NCBI RefSeq assembly: GCF_016756395.1 | Contig: NZ_AP018365.1 | Location: forward strand, 6,452,001 to 6,516,000 | Direction: 5' to 3' | Source of the DNA: Streptomyces sp. SN-593 | GTDB taxonomy: Bacteria > Actinomycetota > Actinomycetes > Streptomycetales > Streptomycetaceae | Length of the DNA stretch: 64,000 bases | Shown: positions 31,676-40,726 of the stretch, piece after piece | How the letters are laid out: the number at the start of each line of letters is the position of its first letter | Numbering within the stretch: position 1 is the first letter of the stretch | Notes under the pieces: model-generated | The model's database searches: none | What the model was told of the DNA's origin: nothing | Seen by the model: only the letters and a program-made list of their open reading frames with translations | Made by a program: the position numbers and the translations under genes

Positions 31676-31764
31676 CGTTCGCGGAAGGGGACAGAATGCA
31701 CAGGTCGGTCCATGATCTGCATAGTCTCCACTGGATGTTCCAGGCGGAGAACGTCTGAGGCGCC

Positions 31765-32325
31765 GTGCGCGACTCCCGGAGGATCCGCTCGACCCGGGCA
31801 CGGACGCACCGTGCCCGGGTCCGTGCACGGTGCCGGCCCGCCCCGGAGCCGATAGCCGGCACGCCCGTGGCGCCGGCCCGGCCGGTGACGCGGGTGGCTC
31901 GGGCGGCGGCGCGGGTACGGGAGTCGGCGGTGCGAGGAGGGCGGCCGACGGTGCGAGCCGCGGGGCCCGGGCCGGGCGCGCCCGGCTCTGACACGTCCGC
32001 GGCGGGCGTCAGAGCCGGCGGTGCGAAGGGCGTCCGCGTGGCGCTGGCCCTGACCGGCGGCGCCCTGTGGTGGCTGGCGGTCCTGCGTTTCGGCCTGCGG
32101 CCCGACCCCTCCACCGGCCCGGCCGCGGGCCTGCACGCCGCGATCGTGGCCGGCGGCTGGAGCCTCGGCCTGATTCCCATGCACGCGGTGCCCGTACGGC
32201 GGCCGGCGGCCACGCCGAGCCGCCCCACGCCGCCGTCCGGAGCCCCGGCCGCCGCGGACGTCCCCGCGCGGGGCGGTCAGCCGTGGGGCGGCGAGGACGG
32301 CGAGGACGGTGTCGCCGGGCCCTGA
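31765..32325 (+). CDS. Small host membrane protein, start uncertain
   Basis: The frame is open from a GTG at 31765, but the first ~90 residues are Arg/Pro-rich and unlike coding sequence. The part from an in-frame GTG at 32038 has a hydrophobic helix (V-A-L-A-L-T-G-G-A-L-W-W-L-A-V-L), a second one (A-A-I-V-A-G-G-W-S-L-G-L) and a Pro/Gly-rich tail. A gene for a short membrane protein at this position would be convergent with nei, overlapping its 3' end by 49 bp. It may carry the insertion junction. The true start is probably 32038. Confidence 0.45.
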   Translation: MRDSRRIRSTRARTHRARVRARCRPAPEPIAGTPVAPARPVTRVARAAARVRESAVRGGRPTVRAAGPGPGAPGSDTSAAGVRAGGAKGVRVALALTGGALWWLAVLRFGLRPDPSTGPAAGLHAAIVAGGWSLGLIPMHAVPVRRPAATPSRPTPPSGAPAAADVPARGGQPWGGEDGEDGVAGP

Positions 32326-33125
32326 CCCGGTGCCGGTCCCCGCTGGCAGCGCGGGCACCAGTAGGCCACCCGGTCCTGCTGCCGGTCCTGCGATCCGTGC
32401 CGGGCCGATCGCACCGTCGTGCCGCACCGCAGGCAGGGCTGGTGCTCGCGGCCGTACACCCAGTGGGTGCGTCCGCGCCTGGTGTCCCCGGTCGTCACGT
32501 GGCCGGGGCGGTCTCTGTTCGCCACCAGCAGCCGCCGGGCCAGCGCCACCAACCGTTCCGGCGCCGGTACCCGACCGAACGGTGTCCACGGTGTCACCCC
32601 GCGCAGGAAACACAGCTCGGCGACGTAGACGTTGCCGACCCCGGCCAGGTTCCGCTGGTCCAGCAGCGCCTCCCCGACGGGGCGGTCCGGGTCCGCCGAC
32701 AGCCGGGCGAGCGCCCGCGCCGCGTCCCAGTCCGGCCCGAGCAGGTCGGGGCCCAGATGGCCGACGGCCTCGTCCTCCTCGTCGGTGCGCAGCAGTTCCA
32801 GCACCGGTAGGCGGTAGCCGACCGCGACCCGGCCGTCCGTCTCCAGCACCGCCCGCACCTGGTGCGTGGGGCCACCCCGCCAACGCTCGCCGGCGCCGTA
32901 CACGTGCCATGACCCTTCCATCCGCAGATGGCTGTGCAGCGTCATGCCGCCCTCGATACGGGTCATCAGGTGCTTGCCGCGCGCCACCACGTCGAGCACC
33001 TGCCGGCCCGCCAGGTCCACCGTCGCCAGCTTCGGTACGCGCAGGTCGGCGCGCACCAGTGCCTGCCCGGCCAGCGCCGCGTGCAGCCGGTGGGCGGTCA
33101 ACCAGACCGTGTCTCCTTCGGGCAT
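32277..33125 (-). CDS. nei: Fpg/Nei family DNA glycosylase (endonuclease VIII type)
   Basis: This 282-residue enzyme removes oxidised pyrimidines and cuts the resulting abasic site. It has the catalytic P-E-G-D-T start (Pro2 Schiff-base nucleophile, Glu3), the conserved Lys in A-R-G-K-H-L, the helix-two-turn-helix region (~150-185, N-L-A-G-V-G-N-V-Y-V) and a C-terminal zinc finger (C-L-R-C and C-P-R-C). The ATG at 33125 is fixed by the required Pro after Met. It follows lhr on the same strand after a 478-bp gap. Confidence 0.95.
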   Translation of the reverse strand: MPEGDTVWLTAHRLHAALAGQALVRADLRVPKLATVDLAGRQVLDVVARGKHLMTRIEGGMTLHSHLRMEGSWHVYGAGERWRGGPTHQVRAVLETDGRVAVGYRLPVLELLRTDEEDEAVGHLGPDLLGPDWDAARALARLSADPDRPVGEALLDQRNLAGVGNVYVAELCFLRGVTPWTPFGRVPAPERLVALARRLLVANRDRPGHVTTGDTRRGRTHWVYGREHQPCLRCGTTVRSARHGSQDRQQDRVAYWCPRCQRGPAPGQGPATPSSPSSPPHG

Positions 33126-33302
33126 CCCCCCATGATGGCGCGTGCGACGGCGTCGCGGCGGTCCGGCACCTGCCGAGCGGGCGGGAGGCACCTGGTCCGG
33201 GGGCCGGGTTAGGCGGCGCGTCCCGTCCGCCGCGTGGGGCCGGCCGGCGGCGCGGGCGGGGCGCTGGTGGAGGTGGAGGCGGCGGTGCGGGTGGGGAGGG
33301 GA

Positions 33303-33322
33303 GGGGCCGGCGCGCCGGCCCC
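33303..33322. terminator. 20-bp GC palindrome downstream of lhr
   Basis: A perfect 20-bp GC-only palindrome with no loop bases would give a hairpin of about 8 bp. It lies 280 bp past the lhr stop and 180 bp before the nei start. It may terminate lhr transcripts or separate them from nei. Confidence 0.35.
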
Positions 33323-33446
33323 GCGGGCTGTGGGGGAGCACCGGGCACCGTCGGCCCGCCCTTTCGGGCGAACGACACGACGCCGCGGAGATCCAGACGA
33401 AGAACCCTAGCTGGGGCCTGTCCGGCGGATCCTGCCAGGCTCGCGG

Positions 33447-33481
33447 CATCCGGCATCCGGCATCCGGCATCCGGCATCCGG
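33447..33481. repeat. Five tandem heptamers CATCCGG in the lhr-nei intergenic region
   Basis: CATCCGG is repeated five times without a mismatch. The surrounding gap, 33126-33603, holds no convincing gene on either strand; it also contains a GC palindrome at 33303-33322. The perfect array may vary in copy number between strains. Confidence 0.8.
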
Positions 33482-33603
33482 CACCGCACCTCCCTGCGTT
33501 GTCGAATCACCCACGTACGACCCGGTACGCGGATGTTCCTCCGCCTTGCGATGCACGGCACCGGACGCCGCGAGCTCGACCGGCACGGTCCGCCGACAAG
33601 GCC

Positions 33604-36600
33604 CTAGTGGTCCTCCCGCAAGCGCAGCCCGCGCGGAGTGGCGTGGAAGCCCGCCGCTTCCAGTGCCCGGCCCAACGGCGAGGTCAGGGCGGGCTCGCCG
33701 TTGGCCCGCTCCACCGTGAGGCGGCCCAGCGCGCCCTCGCGGACCGCGAGCGCCAGGGCGTCCGCCGCGGCCCCGACCCGTATCTCGTCCAATGGCCAGG
33801 CCAGCAGGGTCTTGCCGCCCCGCTCCACGTACAGGGCCAGCTCACCGTCGGCGAGCACCACCAGGGAGCCCGCCTTCCGGCCGGGCTTGTGGGAGACGCC
33901 CGCGGGCTGCTCCGGCCACGGCAGCGCGGCGCCGTAGGGATTGGCCGGGTCCGCGGCGGCCAGCACCACGGTCCGGGAACGGTCCGGGCGCTCCTCCTGC
34001 CGCTCCCGTGCGGTGTTCAGCGCCCGCAGCCGGTCCACCGCGCCCTCCATCGCGAACTGCGCCGCGCCCAGCCCCTCCACCACGTAGCCTCGCCTGGCCT
34101 GCCCGGTCTCCTCCAGCGCCGCCAGCACCCGGTAGGCCGCGGAGAAGCCGCCCGCCACGCCCTCGGCCGCCACCGCTCCCCGGGTGACCACGCCGTGCCG
34201 GTCGAGCAGGGTGTGGGTCAGCGCGTGGGCCCGCAGGGTCGGATCGGTCTCGGGCACCGGTACCAGGGACCAGCGGCCCGCGGTGGTCGGTGGGCCGGAC
34301 CGGGAGGCGGTCGCCCGCGGTGAGCGGGCCGAGGCGAGCGAGCTGTACCTGCCGCGCGGCACCGCGCGCGGCGCCCGGTGCGCGGTCGCGCCCGCGGTGC
34401 GGCCCGAGCCGAGCAGTGCCCGCAGCGGGGCGAGCGTGTCGTTGGTCAGCCGCCCCGACCAGGCCAGGTCCCACACCGCGTCGGCGAGTTCCGGGTCGCT
34501 CGCCGAGAGCCCGGCGGCCCGCACCTGCTCCCCGATCTGCCGGAAGAACAGGCCGTACCCGCCCGACAGCGCGCCGAGCACCGCCGAGTGCAGTTCCGTC
34601 AGCTCCAACGGCTGCGGGGTCGGCAGCAACAAGGGCGCACTTTCGGACAAATACAGCGACACCCATCCGTCCTTGCCGGGCAGCGCCCCCGCCCCCGCCC
34701 ACAGCACCTCGCCGGACGACGTCAACTCGTCCAGCATCGCCGGGGTGTAGCCGGCCACCCGGGACGGCAGCACCAGCTTCTCCAACGCCGACGCCGGCAC
34801 CGCCACGCCCTGCAACTGCTCCACCGCCCGGGCGAGCCCGTCCATCCCCCGCAGGCCGTGCGTGCCGACGTGCTGCCACTGCGGCAGGAACACCCCGAGC
34901 GTCGCGGGCGGCACCGGTTCCAGCTCCTGCCGCAGCGCGGCGAGCGAACGGCGCCGCAGCCGGCGCAGCACCCCTGCGTCGCACCATTCCTGGCCGGCCC
35001 CGCCCGGACGGAACTCGCCCTCCGCCAGCCGCCCCGCCGCCGCCAGCCGCCTCAGTGTGCCGTCCGCCACGGCTCCACCCAGCCCGAACCGCGCCGCCGC
35101 CTCACCGGTCGTGAACGGGCCGTGCGTGCGGGCGTACCGCGCCAGCAGGTCGCCCAGCGGGTCCTTGACCGGTTCGGTGAACGCCACCGGCACACCCACG
35201 GGCAGCGCCGTGCCCAGCGCGTCCCGCAGCCGTCCGGCGTCCTCGACCGCCGCCCAGTACTCCTCCCCGGCGATCCGCACCCGGATCGCGCGCCGCGCCG
35301 CCTCCAGTTCGGCAGGCCACTGCGCGTGCGCGCCCCGCACGGCCAGTTCGGTGCCCGTCAGCGGACCGAGCACCCGCAACAGGTCCGCGACCCCCTCGGC
35401 GTCCTTGACCCGCCGGTCCTCGGTCAGCCACTGCAACTCGCTGTCCAGATCGGCCAGCACGTCGGGATCGAGCAACTCCCGCAACTCGGCCTGGCCCAGC
35501 AACTCCGCGAGCAGCCGCGAGTCCAGCGACAGCGCGGCCGCCCTGCGCTCGGCGAGCGGCGAGTCCCCCTCGTAGAGGAACTGCGCGACGTATCCGAACA
35601 GCAGCGAGCGGGCGAAGGGCGAGGGCTCCTGCGTGGTCACCTCGACCAGCCGAACCCGGCGCGCCTCGATGTCGCCCATCAGCTCCACCAGACCCGGCAC
35701 GTCGAACACGTCCTGAAGGCACTCGCGGATCGCCTCCAGCACGATCGGGAACGACCCGAACTCCGACGCCACCTGGAGCAGTTGCGAGGCGCGCTGCCGC
35801 TGCTGCCACAGCGGCGTCCGCCGTCCGGGGCTGCGGCGCGGCAGCAGCAGCGCCCGCGCCGCGCACTCCCTGAACCGCGAGGCGAACAGCGCGGACCCAC
35901 CCACCTGGTCGGTCACCAACTGCTCGATCTCGCCCTTGTCGAAGGCCACGTCTCCCGCGCCCACCGGCGACCGGTCCGGGTCGAACTCCGCGCCCCGCGC
36001 GACCGGATCGGCGTCCAGCAGGTCGAGGCCCATCAGATCGGCGTCCGGAAGGCGCAGCACGATCCCGTCGTCGGCGTGCATGGCCTGCGCGTCCAGTCCG
36101 TAGCGCTCCTGGAGCCGGGCGCCCAGCGCCAGGGCCCACGGGGCGTGCACCTGGGCGCCGAACGGCGAGTGGATGATCACCCGCCAGTCGCCCAGTTCGT
36201 CCCTGAAGCGCTCCACGACGACGGTGCGGTCGTCGGGCACGTGGCCGCACGCCTGCCGCTGCTCCGCGAGGTACGACAGCACGTTGTCGACCGCCCACCG
36301 GTCCAGGCCGGCCGCCGACAGGCGCTGCCGGGCCGCCTCGTCGGGCAGCGCGCCGACTTCCCGCAGCCAGCGGCCCAGCGCCCGGCCCAGCTCCAGCGGA
36401 CGTCCCAACTGGTCGCCCTTCCAGAAGGGCAGCCGCCCCGGCACGCCCGGCGCGGGGGAGACCAGGACCCGGTCGCGGGTGATGTCCTCGATCCGCCAGG
36501 AGGTGGTGCCCAGGGTGAAGACGTCGCCCACCCGGGACTCGTACACCATCTCCTCGTCCAGCTCCCCGACCCTGCCGCCGCCCTTCTTCGGGTCCGCGCC

Positions 36601-38292
36601 CGCCAGGAAGACCCCGAACAGCCCGCGGTCCGGGATGGTGCCGCCTGAGGTGACCGCGAGCCGCTGGGCCCCGGGCCGGCCGGTGAGTGTGTTGGCCACC
36701 CGGTCCCACACCAGGCGGGGGCGCAACTCCGCGAACGCGTCCGACGGGTAGCGGCCCGCCAGCATGTCCAGCACCGCGGTGTACGCGGAGTGGGGGAGCG
36801 ACGCGAACGGGGCCGCCTGCCGGACGAGGGCGAGCAACTCGTCCACGTCCCAGGTGTCCAGGGCGGTCATCGCCACGATCTGCTGGGCCAGCACGTCCAG
36901 CGGGTTGGACGGCACCCGCAGCGACTCGATGGCCCCTTCCCGCATCCGCTCCGTGACCACCGCGGACTGCACCAGGTCGCCCCGGTACTTCGGGAAGACC
37001 GCCCCGGTGGACACCGCTCCCACCTGGTGGCCGGCCCGGCCCACCCGCTGCAGCCCCGACGCGACCGAGGGCGGGGACTCGACCTGGACCACCAGGTCGA
37101 CCGCGCCCATGTCGATACCCAGCTCCAGGCTCGACGTGGCGACCACCGCGGGCAGCCGACCCGCTTTCAGGTCCTCCTCCACCAGCGCCCGCTGCTCCTT
37201 GGACACCGAGCCGTGGTGCGCGCGGGCCAGCACCGCAGGAGCACCCTTGGCCGCACCCGACTGCGCCATGACCTGCGCGGGGGAGTGCGCCTCGGACAGC
37301 GGTTCGCCCTCGGCGCGCTCCTGGCCGATCTCGTTGAGCCGGTTGCACAGGCGCTCGGCCAGCCGCCGGGAGTTGGCGAAGACGATCGTGGAGCGGTGGG
37401 CCTGCACCAGGTCCGCGATGCGCTCCTCGACATGCGGCCAGATCGACGGCCGTTGCGCGGCGCCCGCGGCCGGACCGCTGTGCTCCGCCGCGTCCGCCAC
37501 CGGCGAGCCGCCCAGTTCCCCCAGATCCTCCACCGGCACGACCACGGACAGCTCGAACCGCTTCTGGGAGGGCGGCTGCACGACCGCCACCCGCCGCTGC
37601 GGGGAGAGGAAGCGGGCCACCTCGTCCACCGGCCGGACCGTGGCCGACAGGCCGATCCTCCGGGCCGGCCGGTCCAGCAGCCGGTCCAGGCGCTCGAGGG
37701 AGAGCGCCAGGTGGGCACCGCGCTTGGTGCCGGCGACCGCGTGCACCTCGTCCACGATCACCGTCTCGATCCCGGCCAGGGCCTCCCGCGCGGCGGAGGT
37801 GAGCATGAGGAAGAGGGACTCGGGGGTGGTGATGAGGATGTCCGGCGGGCGGGTGACCAGCGAGCGGCGCTCCGCCGCGGGCGTGTCACCCGATCGGATA
37901 CCGACCCGCACCTCGGGCTCGGGCAGTCCGAGCCGCACGGACTCCTGCCGGAGTCCCGCCAGCGGGCTGCGCAGGTTGCGCTCCACGTCCACCGCGAGCG
38001 CCTTCATCGGCGACACGTACAGCACCCGGCAGCGGCGGCGGGCCTCCGCCGGCGGCGGGGTGGCGGCCAACCGGTCCAGCGCGGCCAGGAACGCCGCCAG
38101 TGTCTTGCCCGAGCCGGTGGGCGCCACGACCAGGACGTCGGAGTCCGCCGCGATGGCGGACCACGCGCCGGCCTGGGCCGCGGTGGGCTCGCGGAACGCC
38201 CCCTGGAACCACGCACGGGTCGCGGGGGAGAAGGAGTCGAGGCTGCTGTGCGGATCGGACGGAGGACCGGACGGAGCGGACGGACTGGACAT
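33604..38292 (-). CDS. lhr: ATP-dependent helicase Lhr
   Basis: This 1562-residue superfamily 2 helicase is the long actinobacterial Lhr form. RecA-like domains carry Walker A T-G-S-G-K-T (59-64), D-E-V-H (181-184) and S-A-T-V (motif III), with motif VI (Q-R-V-G-R-A-G-H-Q) near residue 410. Winged-helix and Lhr-specific domains fill ~500-850, and the C-terminal half is the long extension of unknown fold. It acts in DNA repair and unwinds 3'-tailed substrates. The ATG at 38292 gives a normal length. It is divergent from the AraC gene with a 92-bp spacer. Confidence 0.95.
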   Translation of the reverse strand: MSSPSAPSGPPSDPHSSLDSFSPATRAWFQGAFREPTAAQAGAWSAIAADSDVLVVAPTGSGKTLAAFLAALDRLAATPPPAEARRRCRVLYVSPMKALAVDVERNLRSPLAGLRQESVRLGLPEPEVRVGIRSGDTPAAERRSLVTRPPDILITTPESLFLMLTSAAREALAGIETVIVDEVHAVAGTKRGAHLALSLERLDRLLDRPARRIGLSATVRPVDEVARFLSPQRRVAVVQPPSQKRFELSVVVPVEDLGELGGSPVADAAEHSGPAAGAAQRPSIWPHVEERIADLVQAHRSTIVFANSRRLAERLCNRLNEIGQERAEGEPLSEAHSPAQVMAQSGAAKGAPAVLARAHHGSVSKEQRALVEEDLKAGRLPAVVATSSLELGIDMGAVDLVVQVESPPSVASGLQRVGRAGHQVGAVSTGAVFPKYRGDLVQSAVVTERMREGAIESLRVPSNPLDVLAQQIVAMTALDTWDVDELLALVRQAAPFASLPHSAYTAVLDMLAGRYPSDAFAELRPRLVWDRVANTLTGRPGAQRLAVTSGGTIPDRGLFGVFLAGADPKKGGGRVGELDEEMVYESRVGDVFTLGTTSWRIEDITRDRVLVSPAPGVPGRLPFWKGDQLGRPLELGRALGRWLREVGALPDEAARQRLSAAGLDRWAVDNVLSYLAEQRQACGHVPDDRTVVVERFRDELGDWRVIIHSPFGAQVHAPWALALGARLQERYGLDAQAMHADDGIVLRLPDADLMGLDLLDADPVARGAEFDPDRSPVGAGDVAFDKGEIEQLVTDQVGGSALFASRFRECAARALLLPRRSPGRRTPLWQQRQRASQLLQVASEFGSFPIVLEAIRECLQDVFDVPGLVELMGDIEARRVRLVEVTTQEPSPFARSLLFGYVAQFLYEGDSPLAERRAAALSLDSRLLAELLGQAELRELLDPDVLADLDSELQWLTEDRRVKDAEGVADLLRVLGPLTGTELAVRGAHAQWPAELEAARRAIRVRIAGEEYWAAVEDAGRLRDALGTALPVGVPVAFTEPVKDPLGDLLARYARTHGPFTTGEAAARFGLGGAVADGTLRRLAAAGRLAEGEFRPGGAGQEWCDAGVLRRLRRRSLAALRQELEPVPPATLGVFLPQWQHVGTHGLRGMDGLARAVEQLQGVAVPASALEKLVLPSRVAGYTPAMLDELTSSGEVLWAGAGALPGKDGWVSLYLSESAPLLLPTPQPLELTELHSAVLGALSGGYGLFFRQIGEQVRAAGLSASDPELADAVWDLAWSGRLTNDTLAPLRALLGSGRTAGATAHRAPRAVPRGRYSSLASARSPRATASRSGPPTTAGRWSLVPVPETDPTLRAHALTHTLLDRHGVVTRGAVAAEGVAGGFSAAYRVLAALEETGQARRGYVVEGLGAAQFAMEGAVDRLRALNTARERQEERPDRSRTVVLAAADPANPYGAALPWPEQPAGVSHKPGRKAGSLVVLADGELALYVERGGKTLLAWPLDEIRVGAAADALALAVREGALGRLTVERANGEPALTSPLGRALEAAGFHATPRGLRLREDH

Positions 38293-38384
38293 GACCCCAT
38301 CCTGCCTCGCCGTACCGACACCGCGCCGACGACCACTCGTCCGGCTGTGGACAACTCCTGGCGCGCTCACGCCACAATGTCCCC

Positions 38385-39221
38385 ATGACCGCGCGTGAGC
38401 AGGCACGATTCTGGGAGCACCCGGACCTGCCCGGGGTCGATCTGCTGCGCGCCCGCTACGTCCGGCACACCTTTTCCCGCCACGTCCACGACGGCTACGT
38501 GATCGCCGCGGTCACCGGAGGGGTGGAGGGCATCGGTCTGCCCGGCGGCGCCGAGGTGGCCGGCGAGGGCGGCGTCGTGCTGATCAATCCGGAGGTCCCG
38601 CACACGGCGTACGCGGGGGCCGCCGGCGGCTGGAGCTACCGGGTGCTCTACCCGTCGACGGCCGTCGTGTCGGCCGTGGCGGCCGAGACCGGCGGGCCGC
38701 GCGGCACCCCTTCCTTCACCGGCCCGGTCGTCGCCGATCCGGCCGCCGCCCGCCTGATCGCCGCGGTCCACGAAGCGGCCGAGCAGGACGACGTGCTCGC
38801 CGCCGAGACGTTTCTGCGCCTGGTGGTGGCCAGGCTGCTGTCCCGGCACGGCGCGGGGGCCACCCGCGGCCTGCCCGGGCGCGCCGCTGCCCCCGGCGCC
38901 GCCGCCCGGGCCCGCGAACTGCTCACCGAGCGGCTGGCCGACCCGCCGAGCCTCGACGCCCTCGCCGCCGCCACCGGCGCCGGGCCGTTCGCGCTGCTGC
39001 GGGCCTTCAAGGCCGCCTACGGCCTTCCCCCGCACGCCTGGCTGACCGGCGAGCGGGTCCGCGCCGCCCGCCGCCTCCTCGACGCCGGTGTCCCTCCGGC
39101 CGAGGCCGCGACCGCCGTCGGCTTCACCGACCAACCCCACCTCAACCGGCACTTCGGCCGGATCGTCGGGGTGCCGCCCGGGGCGTACCAGCGGGACCGG
39201 AGGACCGTACGAGCACGCTGA
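38385..39221 (+). CDS. AraC-family transcriptional regulator
   Basis: This 278-residue protein has an N-terminal cupin-like AraC ligand domain (~20-95, H-V-H-D-G-Y-V and I-N-P-E-V-P-H) and a C-terminal double helix-turn-helix (~175-272, A-A-T-G-A-G-P-F-A-L-L-R, then G-F-T-D-Q-P-H-L-N-R-H-F-G). It lies directly upstream of azlC-azlD and probably controls this exporter. The N-terminal domain would sense an amino acid or related signal. The start at 38385 has no clear ribosome site and may be leaderless. Confidence 0.9.
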   Translation: MTAREQARFWEHPDLPGVDLLRARYVRHTFSRHVHDGYVIAAVTGGVEGIGLPGGAEVAGEGGVVLINPEVPHTAYAGAAGGWSYRVLYPSTAVVSAVAAETGGPRGTPSFTGPVVADPAAARLIAAVHEAAEQDDVLAAETFLRLVVARLLSRHGAGATRGLPGRAAAPGAAARARELLTERLADPPSLDALAAATGAGPFALLRAFKAAYGLPPHAWLTGERVRAARRLLDAGVPPAEAATAVGFTDQPHLNRHFGRIVGVPPGAYQRDRRTVRAR

Positions 39222-39382
39222 CCGGGACCGGCCGGACGCGCGGGCGGGCCTCGCTGCCCCCGAGGCCCGGCGCCGTACGGGCGGAGACCGGTGGGAGGGC
39301 CGCCGTACGGGCGGGGCGCGGCCGTGATCGCGGGGGCTTCCGCGCCGCAAGAACGTACAAGACCGGTGGGCGCCGGCCTCCC

Positions 39383-39388
39383 TAACCT
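39383..39388 (+). promoter_or_regulatory. Putative -10 box (TAACCT) for azlC
   Basis: TAACCT lies 7 bp upstream of the azlC GTG with no ribosome site between, which predicts a leaderless transcript. Confidence 0.35.
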
Positions 39389-39394
39389 GATCGG

Positions 39395-40108
39395 GTGAAA
39401 ACAGAACAGACAGCGGGGCCGGAGACCGAGCGACCGCCAGCGAGGCCCCGAGCCGCGGTGGTCCGGGACGCCCTCGGAGTAGGGGTCGCCGTCGGACTGT
39501 CCGGGTTCGCCTTCGGAGTGACCTCGGCGGGCGCCGGACTGTCCGTCCTCCAAAGCTGTGTCCTGTCGCTGCTCGTCTTCACCGGGGCCTCGCAGTTCGC
39601 CCTGGTGAGCGCGCTCGGCGCGGGCGGCAGCCCGTTCGCCGCTGCCGCCGGGGCGTTCTTCCTGGGCACCCGCAACGCCTTCTACGGCCTGCGGCTCTCG
39701 CAGCTCCTCCGCCTGCCCGCCCCCGTACGGCCGCTCGCCGCCCAGTGGGTCATCGACGAGACCTCCGCGGTGGCCCTCGCCCAGCGCGGGCGGGCCGCCG
39801 CCCGGCTCGGTTTCACCGTCACGGGAGCGAGCCTCTACGCGCTGTGGAACCTCACCACGCTGCTCGGGGCCCTGGGCGCGTCGGCGCTCGGCGACCCGAA
39901 CGCCTGGGGACTGGACGCGGCGGGCCCGGCCGTCTTCCTGGCCCTGCTGGCGCCCATGGTCAAGGGGCGTGCCGAACGCGCGGTGGCCGCGCTCGCCGTG
40001 CTGCTCGCGCTGGCCTGCCTGCCGGTGCTGCCGGCCGGGGTCCCGGTCCTGGTCGCCGCCCTCGCGGCTCCGCTGGTGCTCGCCGCGCGTAAGGCGGCGG
40101 CGCGGTGA
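39395..40108 (+). CDS. azlC: AzlC family branched-chain amino acid exporter subunit
   Basis: This 237-residue inner-membrane protein has about eight hydrophobic segments and the AzlC core (G-V-A-V-G-L-S-G-F-A-F-G, then A-S-Q-F-A-L-V-S-A and F-F-L-G-T-R-N-A-F-Y-G-L). With AzlD it forms an exporter for branched-chain or other amino acids. It follows the AraC regulator and overlaps azlD. The GTG start has no ribosome site, only a -10-like box just upstream. Confidence 0.9.
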   Translation: MKTEQTAGPETERPPARPRAAVVRDALGVGVAVGLSGFAFGVTSAGAGLSVLQSCVLSLLVFTGASQFALVSALGAGGSPFAAAAGAFFLGTRNAFYGLRLSQLLRLPAPVRPLAAQWVIDETSAVALAQRGRAAARLGFTVTGASLYALWNLTTLLGALGASALGDPNAWGLDAAGPAVFLALLAPMVKGRAERAVAALAVLLALACLPVLPAGVPVLVAALAAPLVLAARKAAAR

Positions 40109-40422
40109 CGGGCGGGACGGGAACCTGGATCGCCATCGGCGCCACCGCCCTGGGCTGCTACGGAGTGAAGCTGCTCGGCCTGTCCGTGCCCGCAGGGCTG
40201 CTGGAACGGCCGCTGGTCAAGCGGCTGGCCGCACTGGTGCCGCTCGCCCTGCTCGCCGCTCTGACCGCCTTGCAGACCTTCGGCACCGGCACCCTGCGGC
40301 TCGCGGTCGACGCGCGGGCCGCGGGCCTCGCGGCGGCGGGCTTCGCCCTGTTCCTGCGCGCGCCCTTCCTCGTGGTGGTCGCGGCCGCGGTGGTGGTCAC
40401 CGCCGCGCTACGAGCGGTGTAG
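40105..40422 (+). CDS. azlD: AzlD family exporter subunit
   Basis: This 105-residue membrane protein has three to four spans (~5-25, ~38-58, ~66-88), including L-A-L-L-A-A-L-T-A-L-Q, and is the partner of AzlC. The GTG overlaps the azlC stop (GTGA), a sign of coupled expression in equal amounts. Confidence 0.9.
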   Translation: MTGGTGTWIAIGATALGCYGVKLLGLSVPAGLLERPLVKRLAALVPLALLAALTALQTFGTGTLRLAVDARAAGLAAAGFALFLRAPFLVVVAAAVVVTAALRAV

Positions 40423-40432
40423 GCCGTCCGGG

Positions 40433-40438
40433 TAGGGT
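40433..40438 (+). promoter_or_regulatory. Putative -10 box (TAGGGT) for DUF3046 gene
   Basis: TAGGGT lies 25 bp upstream of the ATG at 40464 in the short gap after azlD. A -35 box is not clear. GGAGGG between is the likely ribosome site. Confidence 0.35.
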
Positions 40439-40463
40439 CCGCGGCGGAGGGATACTGGCATCC

Positions 40464-40658
40464 ATGCGGCTGACGATGTTCTGGGAGCGGATGCGCGCGC
40501 AGTTCGGCGAGACCTACGCCGACTCCTTCGCGCGCGACCACGTGATGTCCGAACTGGGCGGCCGTACGGTCGTCCAGGCGCTGGAGGACGGCTGGGAGGC
40601 GAAGGACGTCTGGCGGGCGGTCTGCGTGGCCATGGACGTGCCCGCCACGCGGCGCTGA
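40464..40658 (+). CDS. DUF3046 protein
   Basis: This 64-residue protein begins M-R-L-T-M-F-W-E-R-M and contains G-E-x-Y-A-D-S-F-A-R-D-H-V, the signature of the actinobacterial DUF3046 family found next to recA. It has no assigned role; the helical, acidic-basic pattern suggests a protein-protein partner. It is transcribed in the same direction as recA. Confidence 0.9.
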   Translation: MRLTMFWERMRAQFGETYADSFARDHVMSELGGRTVVQALEDGWEAKDVWRAVCVAMDVPATRR

Positions 40659-40726
40659 CGCGGGCCCGGGTGCCGCGAATGCCCTGATATCAGGACTTGC
40701 CCGGGGGCAGGCCCCAGACTTGCCCT

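Noticed and set aside
31690..31760. tRNA gene fragment as attachment site
   Set aside because: A stem-loop occurs (31726-31749), but no T-loop GTTCRANNC or acceptor CCA end fits a tRNA.
31654..33561. 635-codon minus-strand frame over nei
   Set aside because: It overlaps nei in another frame and gives an Arg/Pro-rich translation.
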